64,000 bases of DNA from Anarhynchus alexandrinus. Taxonomy: Eukaryota > Chordata > Aves > Charadriiformes > Charadriidae. Below are positions 11,060 through 22,900 of this stretch, in pieces. The stretch's first letter is position 1. Every line of letters starts with the position of its first letter. The stretch spans positions 310,001 to 374,000 of the forward strand of contig VUYV01000514.1 in NCBI GenBank assembly GCA_008711295.1, written 5' to 3'. Under the pieces are notes generated by a model that was not told the DNA's origin, did not search any database, and saw only the letters and a list, made by a program, of their open reading frames with translations. The position numbers and the translations under genes were made by a program.

Positions 11060-13125
11060 ATCCATCAATCTGTCCAAGGCAAGACCAGCTCTACCTGCAG
11101 CATTCCTGGCAGGTATTTCACCAGTCTGGTCTTAATGGTCCCCATCAGAGGGATGCTACTCCTTCTGAAATAATCTATTCCAGAGAAAAGGCTTTCCCTA
11201 AAAGCCGAATCAAATCTTTGTTAAGCTTATAACTTACTGTATTATCCACAATGAATAGAGACAGAAAGGTTTATTACCACCTCATTGAAGCAGCATCTTA
11301 TTTATTCGAAGCCTGGCAGGTACAATTCTCACCAGCCTTCTCTGCATAGATTAAGCAGACACATTTCTTGACACCTGCCCCTGCAGAGCATGTTTTCCAG
11401 ACCTCTGACCAGGCTCATTTCTCTCCCCTGGACTTTCTGCAATCTTTCTTGAAGTGTGGTACCCAAAACTGGAATTGGCTCCCTACTGGAGACTTTACCA
11501 ATGGAAGGATTACCTCATGTGTCTTTTGTACAACTCTGCTGTTTATATATCCCAGAATAATATTTGCTTCTTTCACAACAGGATGCCATTACTGACTCAT
11601 GCTGAGCTCATGATCCTCTACAATTCCCAGATCTTTGCTACCTCTACTCTCATTTCCCATCAAGTATTCAGGGAGGCATTTATCCCTATCTACATGCCAG
11701 TTTATATTCAGTGTTATCCTGTTTCTTTTAGAGCATTTCTCCAATTTCTCTGGCCTGTCCTCCAAGACACTTGCAATTTGTCAGTGCTTAGAGTCATATG
11801 CAGATTTAAAATATGTGTTCTTTAGTCCGTCAGTTCATTCACTGTAATGATAACAGTGGATCTGGACCCCAGGACAGTCTCTTACAGGGCCATACCTGAT
11901 AAATCCTTCCAGTGCAACACAAATGCTGGCAGCGGGTTCTTGGCTGTCATTTGCCAAGAAGTACTGCGGGTGTTTTGCAGCAGCCTTGTCAAGAATCAGT
12001 GGTCCCGAAGCCATGACTTTTGGGCAGCAGAGTGCTCATGAGAGCTTCGAACCAAAGCTGACATGGAAAGCAATGCAGCATTGTTGTTCATTGAGCCCAG
12101 CGAAGTTAGAGGCCCATGATTCAGACCACAATTCCCTGGGTGCTTATGAAAATGCCATTTGAGGCGGTGTCAAAAACCTTACTAAATTCTTGCCTATCCA
12201 CATGACTTGTTACCCCGTCATAGGAAAAACAAACAAACAAACAGGCTGGTTTGATATGATCTGGTCTTGACAAATCACATTGATAACTACTTATCGCTCT
12301 GCTGTCTTGCACATCATTTGATCCCTTGTCCAAGGATCTTTCTGAGAAATGAAAGTCAGGTCAACTGGGACTCTGTGTCCTCTTTTTTTCTTTTTTTTAA
12401 TAGGCACTCTGTCAGCCTTTTTCTAGCCCAGCATCATCCAAATTCTCAGAGATAATTACCATGGCCTTCAGGATTGTTCAGCCAGTTCCCTAAGTAACCT
12501 AGGGTGAATTACAGGCCTGACTGATCTGAGAAAATCTAATTTATCTAAGCAGTTTCTAAACATTTCTTTCCCTATTCTTGCCTGAGTTCTTACCCTTTTG
12601 TGGCTGGTGTTAACTGTGTCAGCCATCTGATTACAGTCAGGCTTTTTAATGAAGACTGAAGCAATAAAAGGCATTAAACACTTTGGCCTTCTTGGCATGT
12701 TTTGTTATTAGCTTTCCTGTCCCATTTATTAGCTGGCCAATGCTTTCTCTGGTCCTCCTCTTACTGCCAAGGAAGTCATACAGTGTTTTCATGTTACCCT
12801 TTATATCTCTTTATCTTATTTTGTGCATTGGCCTTTCTCATTTTGTCTACATACTTGTGCTATTCTTTTATACTCATCCCTAGTTTCTTGACCTGGTTTT
12901 CGCTTTCTATTTCTTTTTCAGTTTTACAGCTGCTGCAGAATTACTGACTTAGCCAGACTGGTCTGTTACTAGACATTGTATCTTTTCCTTCCACTGAGTG
13001 AATTCGGAGGATAGACTTACTTTCTTTAAAAAATACCAATTCTTCTGTTCCATTCAAGAACTGCAGACATTTTTCTCTTGATCCTCTTTGTTCATACCTA
13101 TCAATTCAATGAGTGTGTTCAGACT
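11060..13125 (-). mobile_element. Ancient, decayed CR1-type LINE (ORF2 region to 3' side)
   Basis: Read on the minus strand this 2.07-kb block follows, in order, the sequence of an old CR1 non-LTR retrotransposon family I associate with turtles and crocodilians. The 3' side of ORF2 lies near 11060 and more 5' ORF2 sequence continues to about 13125. Recognisable landmarks, given as plus-strand text, are CTGGACTTTCTGCAATC (11428), GTGGTACCCAAAACTGGAA (11456), GTGTCAAAAACCTTACTAAA (12168) and TTACCCTTTATATCTCTTTA (12793). The minus frame 12121-12333 contains EFSKVFDTAS at about 12160-12189, the reverse-transcriptase motif A (usually LDFSKAFDTV), with Glu where the first acidic residue is normally Asp. 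The minus frame 12468-12698 also resembles part of CR1 ORF2. The copy is broken by many stops and indels, including an AAAC-rich insertion at 12226-12243. It encodes no functional enzyme. Boundaries are good to about 50 bp. Confidence 0.82.
12121..12333 (-). pseudogene. Reverse-transcriptase fragment of the ancient CR1
   Basis: This 70-codon minus-strand frame is the best preserved coding piece of the ancient CR1. It holds the catalytic motif A region (EFSKVFDTAS, residues about 49-58), with upstream residues that would correspond to the segment joining fingers and palm. The first acidic residue of the motif is Glu rather than Asp, and the frame is closed on both sides by stops. A continuing CR1 similarity in other frames (for example 12468-12698) shows that frameshifts separate the pieces. 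It is a relic, not a gene. Confidence 0.65.
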
Positions 13126-13479
13126 TGCTTAGCACTTTTTTCTCTGATTAGTTCTCCCCTAAAAGATGCTATTGTCTAAAAGAAAAATGTAGAAATCTGG
13201 GTCATCTTTGAATAAGCATTGGCATATGACTTTTCAGGAATCCAAGTGACATGAGCACAGTCTTGCCTTCGGTCTTGAACTAGTAATACATAAGATTCAT
13301 TGACAAAAGGATGGCCCAAAAAAGGTGGTTCAGGGAACTTCAATAACAGTGTAAATGAAACAGTTAATGATCTTATTAGATCTAAATGCTGGACCAAGGT
13401 TAGATATGCCTGATGGATTTGCTAATGATAATGATTTGGCTGACGCATATACATGGGACCCTAATGAAGATCTATTGCT
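13126..13479. other. Unassigned DNA between two LINE relics
   Basis: No gene or named repeat is recognised. It may hold more diverged LINE sequence, since it lies between the ancient CR1 (minus) and the plus-strand reverse-transcriptase-like piece, but I cannot align it by eye. Confidence 0.4.
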
Positions 13480-13700
13480 CTCTGGTTTTCCCAGTTTTAT
13501 GTAGTGAGGTTAAGAAAGCATTACTTCAAATGAGTTTGAATAAAAGTGCAGTGGCAAGCAACCTTGACCACAAATTATTTAAAATAATTGCTTCATCCAT
13601 GGTAAAATTAGTAGCTGATTTATGTCACTTGTCTTTCTTCATTGCAAAATGCCATAGCATCACTGTAAATTGTGACATTTTCCAGTGAGGTGGCATAAAA
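13480..13700 (+). pseudogene. Possible decayed LINE reverse-transcriptase fragment
   Basis: The plus-strand frame 13413-13688 (91 codons) contains, from about residue 31, a pattern SEVKKALLQMSLNKSA followed by LDHKLFKIIASS and LVADLCHLSF. This resembles the conserved block just upstream of motif A in CR1/L2-type reverse transcriptases, which reads roughly: EV..AL..L..NK, then a Gly/Pro/Asp-rich turn, then .LFK......L..L.NLS. The usual GPD turn is degraded. After a stop at 13686 a basic patch (AIKKLGAGSG) continues in a nearby frame, where these enzymes normally have a Lys-rich segment. It is opposite in strand to the neighbouring ancient CR1, so it would be a separate insertion. The similarity is suggestive only. 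Confidence 0.33.
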
Positions 13701-15720
13701 GCAAATGCTTTCTGTTCCTCAGCTATCAAAAAGCTTGGTGCAGGCTCTGGTTTCTACTTTATCAATAGAGTTTTGATTTATCAGAATGAAGACTTGAAAG
13801 CATTCTGCCACTCTACCTGCAGTAAAAACATACGAGGGAACTCCTCACCTGTTTAGGAAATTTAGGTTGATTTTGGCCATCTGGGACACATCAGTTGCAT
13901 GTGATGTTCACAGGCAGCACCTTATTACATTCCTTTAGATAGCTGTGTCACCTGAAATGGGTACCTCCAGTGGGCAAGTTAAATCTTGAGCAGGTTGAAT
14001 CTCTGAGGGTGACAAGGGAGGCAAAGGCTTCTAGCTTGCCTAAAGCATCTCCGTCAACGGTCTATAACAGGCTCTTCCTGGAGGCTGGGGTTGCAGCTGT
14101 GTTGCATTGTGAAAACCAGCCCTATGCCCTGGCATCATCCAGGCCTGGAGAAACTGATGGTGACTGGATAAACACCACCCTTGAGAACTGGGATCCACAG
14201 CCTAACTGGTATGTCTGTAAAAGTCAGCAGCAAAGATTTACTGGATTCACTCTTGCACTGTTGAACATAAATAAAGGAGATGGATGAAAGGGGTAAAGGA
14301 GGAGTGGTGGAGTGACTCACCTGAGATCAAGGACACGATCAGGTGTCACAGGGAGGAGAGGCAGGTACCTGGGTATCAGTTTCCAGGGCCACACTGGTTT
14401 CCTTACCATGTCCCAGTGCCTGGGATGTGGTATGTAAGTTTAACATAGATAGTAGACCTTTTCCTGTGTATTTATCCAAAAATAGTTAGAACTGTGTGCT
14501 CAGAATTAATGACTGTTTGGCATAACTTGTAACAAATGCCATCATTGCTTGAGGCTTTTTAAACTTTGAAAAATAATAAGTTACTTTTTTTTTTCCCTTG
14601 TTGAAAATGAAGGCTAAGATATAATAGCTATGGAATAACAACAGAATTATTTTTGTCTGTTCAGTTGGCTGTGGGTTGTTTGCATGTATATATTTGTGTT
14701 TGTGTGGGTCTGGGTGTGTGTTTGTGTGTATGCGCCCGTATGTTGTTAGTTTTCAGTTCCTTATCTTTGTAGCAAATGACAATGAAAGCTTGTTGAGTTG
14801 GTCTATGCATGCTGCATAACTAACGGGAAAGAATGATTTCCTTATTACAAGCTAAATAACAAAACCTCTCACACTTTATTAACATTGACAGGAAAGTAAA
14901 AGTCCTCACGTCACCTTACTAGAGAACAGTCAGCAACATTTGTGGTGTTCAGTATTAATCTAAAGAGATATTAAACTACTCTAATGCTTAATTCTCACTT
15001 TGTATTAAAATAAACATCTATTTGTGTTCAGCATCATAATAGAGAGACAAGGTGGGGGGCTATTCCGGTAAACAGGAATTAGCTTTCTCTCCATGTTTGG
15101 TGGCTGTGATGAGTCCTGCAGCCTCACCGTTAAGTCCAGGGAACCAACAGGCATCCACACCAGTACATTTCATACCATACTGGCAGAAGCTGCACGAACC
15201 AGCTCAGAAACAGAGCTGATTCTGCCCAGGAAATCAAACCCATCCACACCTCATTGTGCAACTGAATGAGTTATTCATTGTGTACAGAAATATTACACGC
15301 TAACATCCTGAACCTCCATGATGCAACACGGGGAACGAGCGGTGCTGAGATGCTGCTCAGTTCCCACCAAGGTGAATGGGAGCAGAGGATATTCAGCACA
15401 TCCTAGGAAGACATCCAACACCTTCAAGATTTTATCTGAGGCTTGATGTGCACTAGAAAGTCTTGTTGACAGAGTGCACTGCAGGCAGACACAAACTTGC
15501 TCTGCTGGTATTTGGAGCCAAGAAAACTGCGTGACCATGTTAGTACGGAACCAGCCAGCGCTGGTAAGCACTGCAGAGAGGCTAGGTGAGTTACTTCAGG
15601 CTTGGCATCCTGCTACCACCATCACCTGCTTTTTCTTCAGCTCAAAGGACAGGCATCAGGCTGCTCCAGTCTGCAGGGACCTCCAGAGCAGCAGCAAGGG
15701 CAAGCTCACATCAGCAGGCT
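13701..15720. other. Unassigned non-coding DNA with a GT-rich tract
   Basis: No gene was recognised. The plus frame 13970-14287 (105 codons) is open but shows no domain I know. An irregular TG/GT-rich tract lies at about 14670-14750. The segment 14750-15060 is AT-rich and looks non-repetitive. Confidence 0.45.
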
Positions 15721-15880
15721 TCATTTTTCTTCCAGGCTCTGTATGTGAGGACATACTTCTAGCTTACAAGGAACAGAAACGTGCACTAAACCCTTGTTCC
15801 TGCCTGGATTCAGCAAGAAATGCCAGTCTTTACACCCTCTGGGATTAGGGATTGCACAAATCCTACTGCTACAGACACAA
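15721..15880 (+). repeat. Copy 1 of an unnamed ~150-bp duplicated sequence
   Basis: This segment aligns by eye with 16150-16310. Shared landmarks in order are CAGGCTC, TATGTGA, TAGCTTAC, GCACTAAACCCTTGTT, CTGTCTGGA/CTGCCTGGA, TCAGCAA, and TTAGGGATTG. The two copies are about 428 bp apart in the same orientation and clearly diverged, with small indels. The strand label only records their shared orientation. Open frames through the copy (15474-15848 plus, 15721-15909 minus) have no recognisable protein content. Confidence 0.7.
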
Positions 15881-16149
15881 ACCTCTTCATATGCTTGTGC
15901 TGTCCACACATGAGTTGTTGGAGGACAAACTACCAGGGGCTGTATATACCTGGGGTCACCAGCATTAAGGCACTGTGAGCTTCTTCTGCTCCATTTTAGC
16001 TACAATAGTTCTCAGCAAATATCTCTCCCCGCAGTTCTGTGGGCTGGCTGCTGTAGCCACGATTTCAAAGCCTGCTCACTGAGATTAAATTGATCGCTGG
16101 CTCCAGTTCCCCTGTACCTTTTTAAAATCACATTTTGTGTTGGAAAAAT

Positions 16150-16310
16150 TTCTTTTTCTGACAGGCTCCATATGTGAACAGGTACATTTAGCTTACCACA
16201 AAGAGACAACGCACTAAACCCTTGTTGCTGTCTGGAGTCAGCAAAAAGCATCATTTTTCACCCTCACCATTTAGGGATTGGGTGAATCCCACTCCCCTGG
16301 ACCTGCAGGA
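16150..16310 (+). repeat. Copy 2 of the unnamed ~150-bp duplicated sequence
   Basis: This is the partner of 15721-15880, with the same landmark order: CAGGCTCC, TATGTGAA, TTAGCTTAC, GCACTAAACCCTTGTT, GTCTGGAGTCAGCAA, TTAGGGATTGGGTGAATCC. Weaker similarity may extend upstream of both copies (a T-rich run ending in TTTCT just before CAGGCTC). The pair could be an old local tandem duplication or two insertions of one interspersed repeat; the window alone cannot separate these. Confidence 0.7.
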
Positions 16311-19300
16311 ATAGAGATCCTCATTAGAAAACAGGAGGAAGCATGGTCTTCAGAAGACTGAAGCAAGGTGAAACCAGGTCCAGGTCAGGACCAGGTATTT
16401 CTATCAGGGTTAAGCCAGAGAGAATTAGTAGAATGAGATAAGTAAACCCATCACTGTCATGTGTCCTCATCACAAGAAGTCCCTCCTGACTGAGACCACC
16501 CCAAGGAAGCCTCTTGGCTCTGAAGAGGAGAGAGCACCCTTCTGGGGTAAAAAAAATAATTACAATACAGACACTTTTGCTGGAATGGTCTCAAGCAGAA
16601 GGGTCAAAGCCATGACTGCAGCTAAGACCAGTGAGTGGAGAGCAATGGGGAAAAGAAAGACAAAAAATTTTATTTTTCTTTCCCTCATAACATTAGATTT
16701 CCCTCATTCAGCAGTGTCACAAAATTATTTATTTGAAAGTGGAGTCCTTCTCTACACATAGGGTGCAAAGTCCCTGTTAACACCTTCTAAAAAATCTGCA
16801 TCAAGTGTGTGCCTCTGAATACCTTCCTCCCTGCATCACATTATCACTTGTCAGCCATTGCCCGCGGTCTATCAGTGCCTGTGTTCCACCATTGCCTTAC
16901 TCAGGAATATTTCAAGGGGGAAAAGTAGAGTATGTGTCCTGACAGTTGCTCATACCTACATACACATACATACACATACTGTAGGAACTTCATCACCTCA
17001 AGCTTCTCCAATATTTCCTCCATGTTTTTCAGAGCCCCAGCTCTCCCCAAGAAGCAACGTCCTGGGACTGTTGTGGGACTTTCTGACCTCAGCTGGTTTC
17101 CACAAAGTAGCAACAGTCAATGGAGTCAGTATTTCCACAGCAGAGCAACACCAGCTTCTGAGCTAACACATCTGGTCCCATGTTTGTGGCAGTGGCAGTG
17201 GTGTATGTTTCCAGAGACGTTACTTTCATCATTCCAAAGTTTTTCATCCGTGTATCATAATAGATGTGTCTCCGTTGCAGGGCAGATGTTTTTCCCACTT
17301 TGTGTCGCAATCCTAATTATCCAGACCAACAGACCTGCTGGGGCACAGCACATTTCCTTCCTTTCTCAGACACGAGGGTTTCTCTCTGATAGAGGGATGG
17401 TGCCTTGCAAGGCCACATTGCAACATGCATGCCACCAGTATGCAACTGGAGGGTGCAGCTGCACCCAGTCCTGGGAGTTCAGATGTACTCTGAACTGTTC
17501 CATGCTATTTCCATGAGCCTACTAGGAGCAATGGCAACTGAGGATGTCTCAGTCACATCCAGTTCTGCACACTAAAGAGACAGACAAGTGGAGAAAATTG
17601 CACAATGGCAGCGTTGTCCCGAAGCCCACAAACCCCCCATGCAACAGTACCTCCCATAAAGCAATACACTGTATCCCAGAGTGTATTGCATCTGATGTTG
17701 ACATGATAGTCCCTGGGATATGTACATGTATTGTAGTCCTTCTTCAGTTAATTTGCCCATGGTGAAGAGCCACAGCATTGTCATGTATGTATCCTGACAG
17801 CTCAGTGCTAATGGCAATGACAATTTTTTTGACAAATAATGAAATATAAATGCATTTGAATTATCCAAGTTCTTACCTCTCACTGTCTGGAACTTTTGGG
17901 GTAGCCGGGTGCATCTTTCTGGATTTCTTGAAGCTGAGAGGGAAGAGCTTCCCAGCCTGTGTTAGTTCAATCCTAGAGCCAGACGCGGTGTAGCTTGGAC
18001 CACACTCTGCCCCAAGGCTGTCCCATTTATATTGCTAGAGATGACCAGCAGCCACCTACCAGGAGGGCATTGCCAGAGTATGGCATGCACAAGCCATGCG
18101 TCCTGCATCTGGGGCAGCGGGAGCGAGCGGCGGGGAAGGTATGTCTGGGAACTAGGAGGGGTGTCTATATGGCACAACACGGCGCTGAGCAGACAGCCGA
18201 ACGAGCTCCTGCCCTTACAAACTTAAACAAATACCAGCAGTGGATAGCTTCAGAGAGCAATCACTTATTCTTTTGAAAGTACCCTACCAACTTGTTTTAA
18301 TTGTAAAGAAATAATCGGAGGGAATGAGTTTGAGAGAGTTAGCCTATTAATCATTTATTGTGTTATTTTTATACGGTATTGTGCTGCTGCTATGATATGT
18401 TAAATATTGCAGCTTGATGTGTGGTCCCCAGGCCCAAGGAGTCCTATAAATTAGATGGATTTTTCTAAAGTTCTCTCAGTGAGAAAAGTTCCAGAAAAAG
18501 TGAGAATAGCTCCATATTGTTCTATCTCCTTAGATGCAAAATAACCCCAGTTGACTGTGTATTATCCTAACTACACAATATTCTCATGGGAATTGTAGCC
18601 AAAAGAATCCTTTTTTTTTTTTTTTTGTAATGGGGTTTTGAACAGGAGAACTAATGGCTATTGCGAGGTACTGCATCAAAATAAAAGGAAATTTTCTCAG
18701 GCCATTGTAAAGAGCTTTTAAGCCAGAGCAAAAATTAACTTTGCCTTTTGCAGAGTGAGATCTGAGAAAGGCAAGCAATGTTCCTGGCTTCAACCTTCTT
18801 TATTAATGAGTTGGAGTCAATGTCAGACTCTTTTCCCTATGAAGTATATAAGGGGATAATCCTTCATTCACCCAAATGGGTCAGAAGGAGTGCTCTAAAC
18901 TTGTGTGTGTGCCAGATGTCATCTGAGGGACCTCAAACCCTGACCCTGCTCTTACAAAGCTTATAAGAGTTTGACCTGTTGTATAGGTATCCATCTCCAG
19001 CCAAAGTCACGAAAGATCAGGTTTCCTCCTAGCCAATCTGGGGACCAATTCTGGCCCAATGAAGCCATTCTCTGTGCAAAATTATTATGTCACTGTTCTG
19101 ACAGCAGCAAATGCAGCTGTATGCCTGAAACAGCTGCTGCTGGAGTGGGGTGAAAAATAGGTTTGTCATTTGCTGAGAAACAGAGCTCTCCCCGTGCCTT
19201 TTTCTCTTTAGTTTTTATGCAGAACAACATCAGGTCCCAACGTATCAACAAATCAAAACTGACTGCACTCAGCACCTCTCAGGAAAGCCCCAAGTTACAG

Positions 19301-19799
19301 GAAACACCCTTGGAAGGGATGTCAGAATTACCAAGCCTTATATGAACTGGTAACACTGGAACTTGCAAAAAGATTAACAAAAATCAGTTTGCATATTTAA
19401 AAATAAACCTGCTTTGGTCCAGAGTTTGTGAAAAAAAAAGGTACATGGAACTCTATATAGAATTTGAAGAGTTCTCTGCCCTATAAATCAGTAATATCTT
19501 TTTTCTTAAAAAAACTAAAATAAAATCTGGGTTTGCAGTCTTTATGCCAACTTTCCACTCATACAATCTGAACAACCAGGGTTTGAAAGTGTATAATGAA
19601 CTATAATTTGGTGCAGTAAATTATCAGTATTGAAAATACTATGAGAAATGGCCACTACAAATAATATCACAGGGATAGGACAATTCCAATGGCTCTTTCT
19701 CTGGTAAGCCTCTCGGTTGATTTACAGGGAAACTTTTGCCTGAAAATGGGCCAAGAGGAGACTGCAAGATTTTGATTGCTTTTTTTTTAATTCTATGGA
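16311..19799. other. Unassigned non-coding DNA
   Basis: No gene or named repeat was recognised. The plus frame 16932-17516 is long (194 codons) but is rich in Ser, Cys, His and Phe without domain structure, and other frames overlap it, so I treat it as chance. A TACACA-type microsatellite lies at about 16951-16980 and a T16 run at 18611-18626. A moderately CpG-rich spot is present near 18095-18190. Confidence 0.45.
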
Positions 19800-19966
19800 A
19801 AAAATATTAATATGATCCAACTTTCATTGGAGTCAATGGAAAACTCCTGTTTGAGGAGCAGGCTTACTGTGGCCAAAAAGTAAACCCTGAATTCCATCAG
19901 TACAATCATTCTTTCAGGATCGTCAGCCAGGTGGAGTTGATGTAACCTGGGATGAAATTTGGCTAT
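19800..19966. repeat. Possible decayed palindromic sauropsid repeat (MITE-like)
   Basis: The sequence contains CATTGGAGTCAATGGAAAAC (19828) and, further on, GTGGAGTTGATGTAACC and GGATGAAATTTGGC (to 19965). These resemble the core (CCATTGACTTCAATGG) and the edges (GTTACA...AGAATTTGGCC) of a short palindromic repeat I recall as common in turtle and crocodilian genomes. The match is patchy, and the two parts could be separate fragments. Confidence is low. Confidence 0.33.
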
Positions 19967-22900
19967 TATTCTTTACGGAAGTGTGTCAAGTTTTTGTTAA
20001 TCAAAGTTTCAAGATGACCATAGTCATTTTTTGGCTAAGGCCACAAAGTGCCTTTCATCCACTTGAACCCATCCAGTGATGACTGCTAAGGTCTGGACTG
20101 GAGAATCCCAACAAAGCAGACTCCACAGTGCTTCCTGATTGCTCCTTGCAAAATATGTTTTAAAAAAACAACCAAACAAACAAACCAGCAAAAAAAACCC
20201 AGCCAGATTTATGTGAAGGCGTGATTCTGACTGGAGGGTTGCTACACCATTAAGCTAAACTGATATTATGGCTTGTGTATATGGCAGAGGCTGTCACACT
20301 CGAGTTCCCCTGCCTGGCCTTTGGGCTGGCAGGATGCTTGCCAGCTCCATCTAGACGCTACACAGCCCCATCAGTTCAGCGTGGCACTCCTGCTAATGTT
20401 TCCTGCCTCTCCGCGGGGCTTAATGCACTACACACGAGGCAGATGCACAGGCTGCCTGGGTTCTGGCAGTAAGCAGGGCTTGACATACATTTTAACTTAA
20501 AGCATGACTCCTGGGGCAGGCAGAACATATGGCTTCCCGAGACGGGTTACATCTATCAACTCAGAGCATGGGTAGAGCAAGCTCGGGTCGAGCTGCAGTA
20601 ATTAGGCTGCAGGGCCAAGCCCACGTAGGTGTGAGGATTAAGGCTGTCTGAGCTTCTGCTTGCATGTAAGCGTTGCCTTACTAACTCAGCTAAAAGAAGG
20701 GACTGTTGGAAAGCCAGATACCTGCTCAGGTTTGCTTAGGTGTCTTGAGGTGGCTCTATTTGATGCCGGCTGGTGAAAAAAAGTTAATTACCACCTAGAG
20801 TCAAAGTTGTCAAAGACTTACTCATTTCAGTCCTTCTTCTTCCTGCCACCCATGTGATCCTCACACCTGGAGCTGAACAAAGAATGAAATGTAACTTCTA
20901 GGCTATGCGAGAAATACGCCTCTCCTCTCATGCAGAGGATTGAGGACATCTTCTTTTATTGGTTCCCTTTAGTAGCTAGAGGGTCATCTTTAGTAGGAAA
21001 TTAAACAATGCCAGGGAGCACTCCTGGATACCGCAATTCTGCCATTGCTGCTGTTGCTTTGTGGGAATGGTCCTTGGCAATTGTCCAGGCTGGGACAAGC
21101 AGCATTTTCCCAAGCCATTCCCAGGCACGGTTAGGAGACATTAGAGATCAGGAGCCGTTCTCAATTGGCAGCTTTCATACAGCCTTCCTGTTTCGGAGAC
21201 TAAGAGAGCTCAATGGCAGGGACAAAAGGCATCAGGGACCAGTGCCAGACCTGTTGAATTTACTGCTGTAGATGTAGCCACCACATCCACGTGAAGTAAG
21301 AAAGTTATCTTTGTAACTGTATTATTGTGCAGAAGGGAAATGAGGTTAGAAAGTGGAGGTCTATATTCAAATAGTTACCACCAGTGTTTACCTTTGGCAT
21401 TGCAATTACAGCAGCGTCTCAAGTCAGAAAAGAAGTGATGTTCAGATCTCTCCCCTCCAGCTCTGCCACATTCTAGTCTCTGTGCAGCCGAGGGAGAGAA
21501 ACCTGCTTTAGGGCTGTCTGAACATGGATATAGCTGCCTTGGGCAAGATGAAACAAGGTCTGCAATAAATCTGAGGGAACCTGAACTCAGACCTTTTAAG
21601 ACCTTCTTTCTTCACCTCTGGTACTCAATGTACAGTGCCAACCACCCAAGACCTCAAATTCTCAGAGCGGCCCCCACATCTGCAGGTTTTATTGACTTCA
21701 GCTGGGTTTGTGAAAATCAGACTTCAATGCCCTACACGGAATTCCCGGAAAATAATGAAGAAAATATTAGCAGCTACTTTCAAAAAATTGGGGGGAGATT
21801 TCTATGCAGCCTCACACAGGAACTTTATGACAGAACCAGAGATGAAAGCTACTTCTCCTAGATCACAGCCAATTACCTTAACCACAAAACTATCCCACTT
21901 CTTCCTGCTTCATACGTGACATAGGCCTGCTTCATTCTCTATCCATCACAGATACACTGGAAGAATCAGAAGTCCTGTGAAAAAAATGGAGTAAGATGAA
22001 ATAAATAGAGTGCCACATCCTGTATGCACTAAAGGTCAGACAACGAAAGGTCTGTAGGCAAGGCGTCAGCTTTGTTCAGCCTAGAGAAAAAGCAATATTT
22101 GGGTTATATTTAATTAACATGGACTAATTCAGGCCAAGACAATACATCCTACATCCACACCAAGAAACAGGATGACTTTAAGTCCAGCTTGCTTAGTTCA
22201 TGTTAACCACAGCATGACCACTTTTCTTGTCTGGGCAAGGCTCCTGTTCCCTGCAAAGAGCACAATGAACGACTCTCTGCCTCTTGGTGCATGAGCCACT
22301 CTCAATTTAATGCAAATACAAATCTGCAGTGTTAGAATACAGCATTAGTACTGCTTCAGCAGAGCACGGTTTTCAGTTCTCCAGCAGTACTCATGTTGAT
22401 GCACACGTTGATGGAAATGGAGGAATTAATGTTACAGACAATGAAAAAGGAAAAACAGTAGCAAAGTAAACAGGGATTATTGAATTTGCTTTGACCTCAG
22501 TTTCACCTAGAGAAAAAAAATTATGCCCATGTAGTCATTAGAGTTGCTACAGTGATGGAAGACCCGTGTCACCAAAAGGCTCTGTTAAAAACACACCACT
22601 GTCCCACAGTAAGGGCACCTTCTCCACGACATTGTACCTGAAATAAAATCTCAGCTGGGCCACTCAGCAGCTTAAACCACCTATAATTCAAGGTAGAGGG
22701 ACTAGTCAGCATTGTCCTCCCAGTGGCCTTGGGGTCAGTTCTACCCATATGACATTTGTCTCCACGACACTACCTTTCTCAAGAGGGAGACCTGGTTGAG
22801 AACCCATGAACACGCCACTAGCAGCTGTGCGCTCCCCACTGCTGTGTCCAGCCAAGTCCTCAGTGCCCATGATGGTGAGAATGGACTGAATTATAGCAAC

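Noticed and set aside
12683..12947. Hydrophobic plus-strand frames that look membrane-spanning
   Set aside because: They are antisense to the ancient CR1 ORF2. The T-rich strand gives Phe, Leu and Ser by default.
13970..14287. 105-codon plus frame with a Trp-rich C-terminal part
   Set aside because: No family is recognised, and no splice-site or start context supports it. It remains a chance frame unless conserved.
16932..17516. 194-codon plus-strand reading frame
   Set aside because: It is long for chance, but its translation is low in domain-like structure and other frames overlap it on both strands. No splice or codon-bias support was seen.
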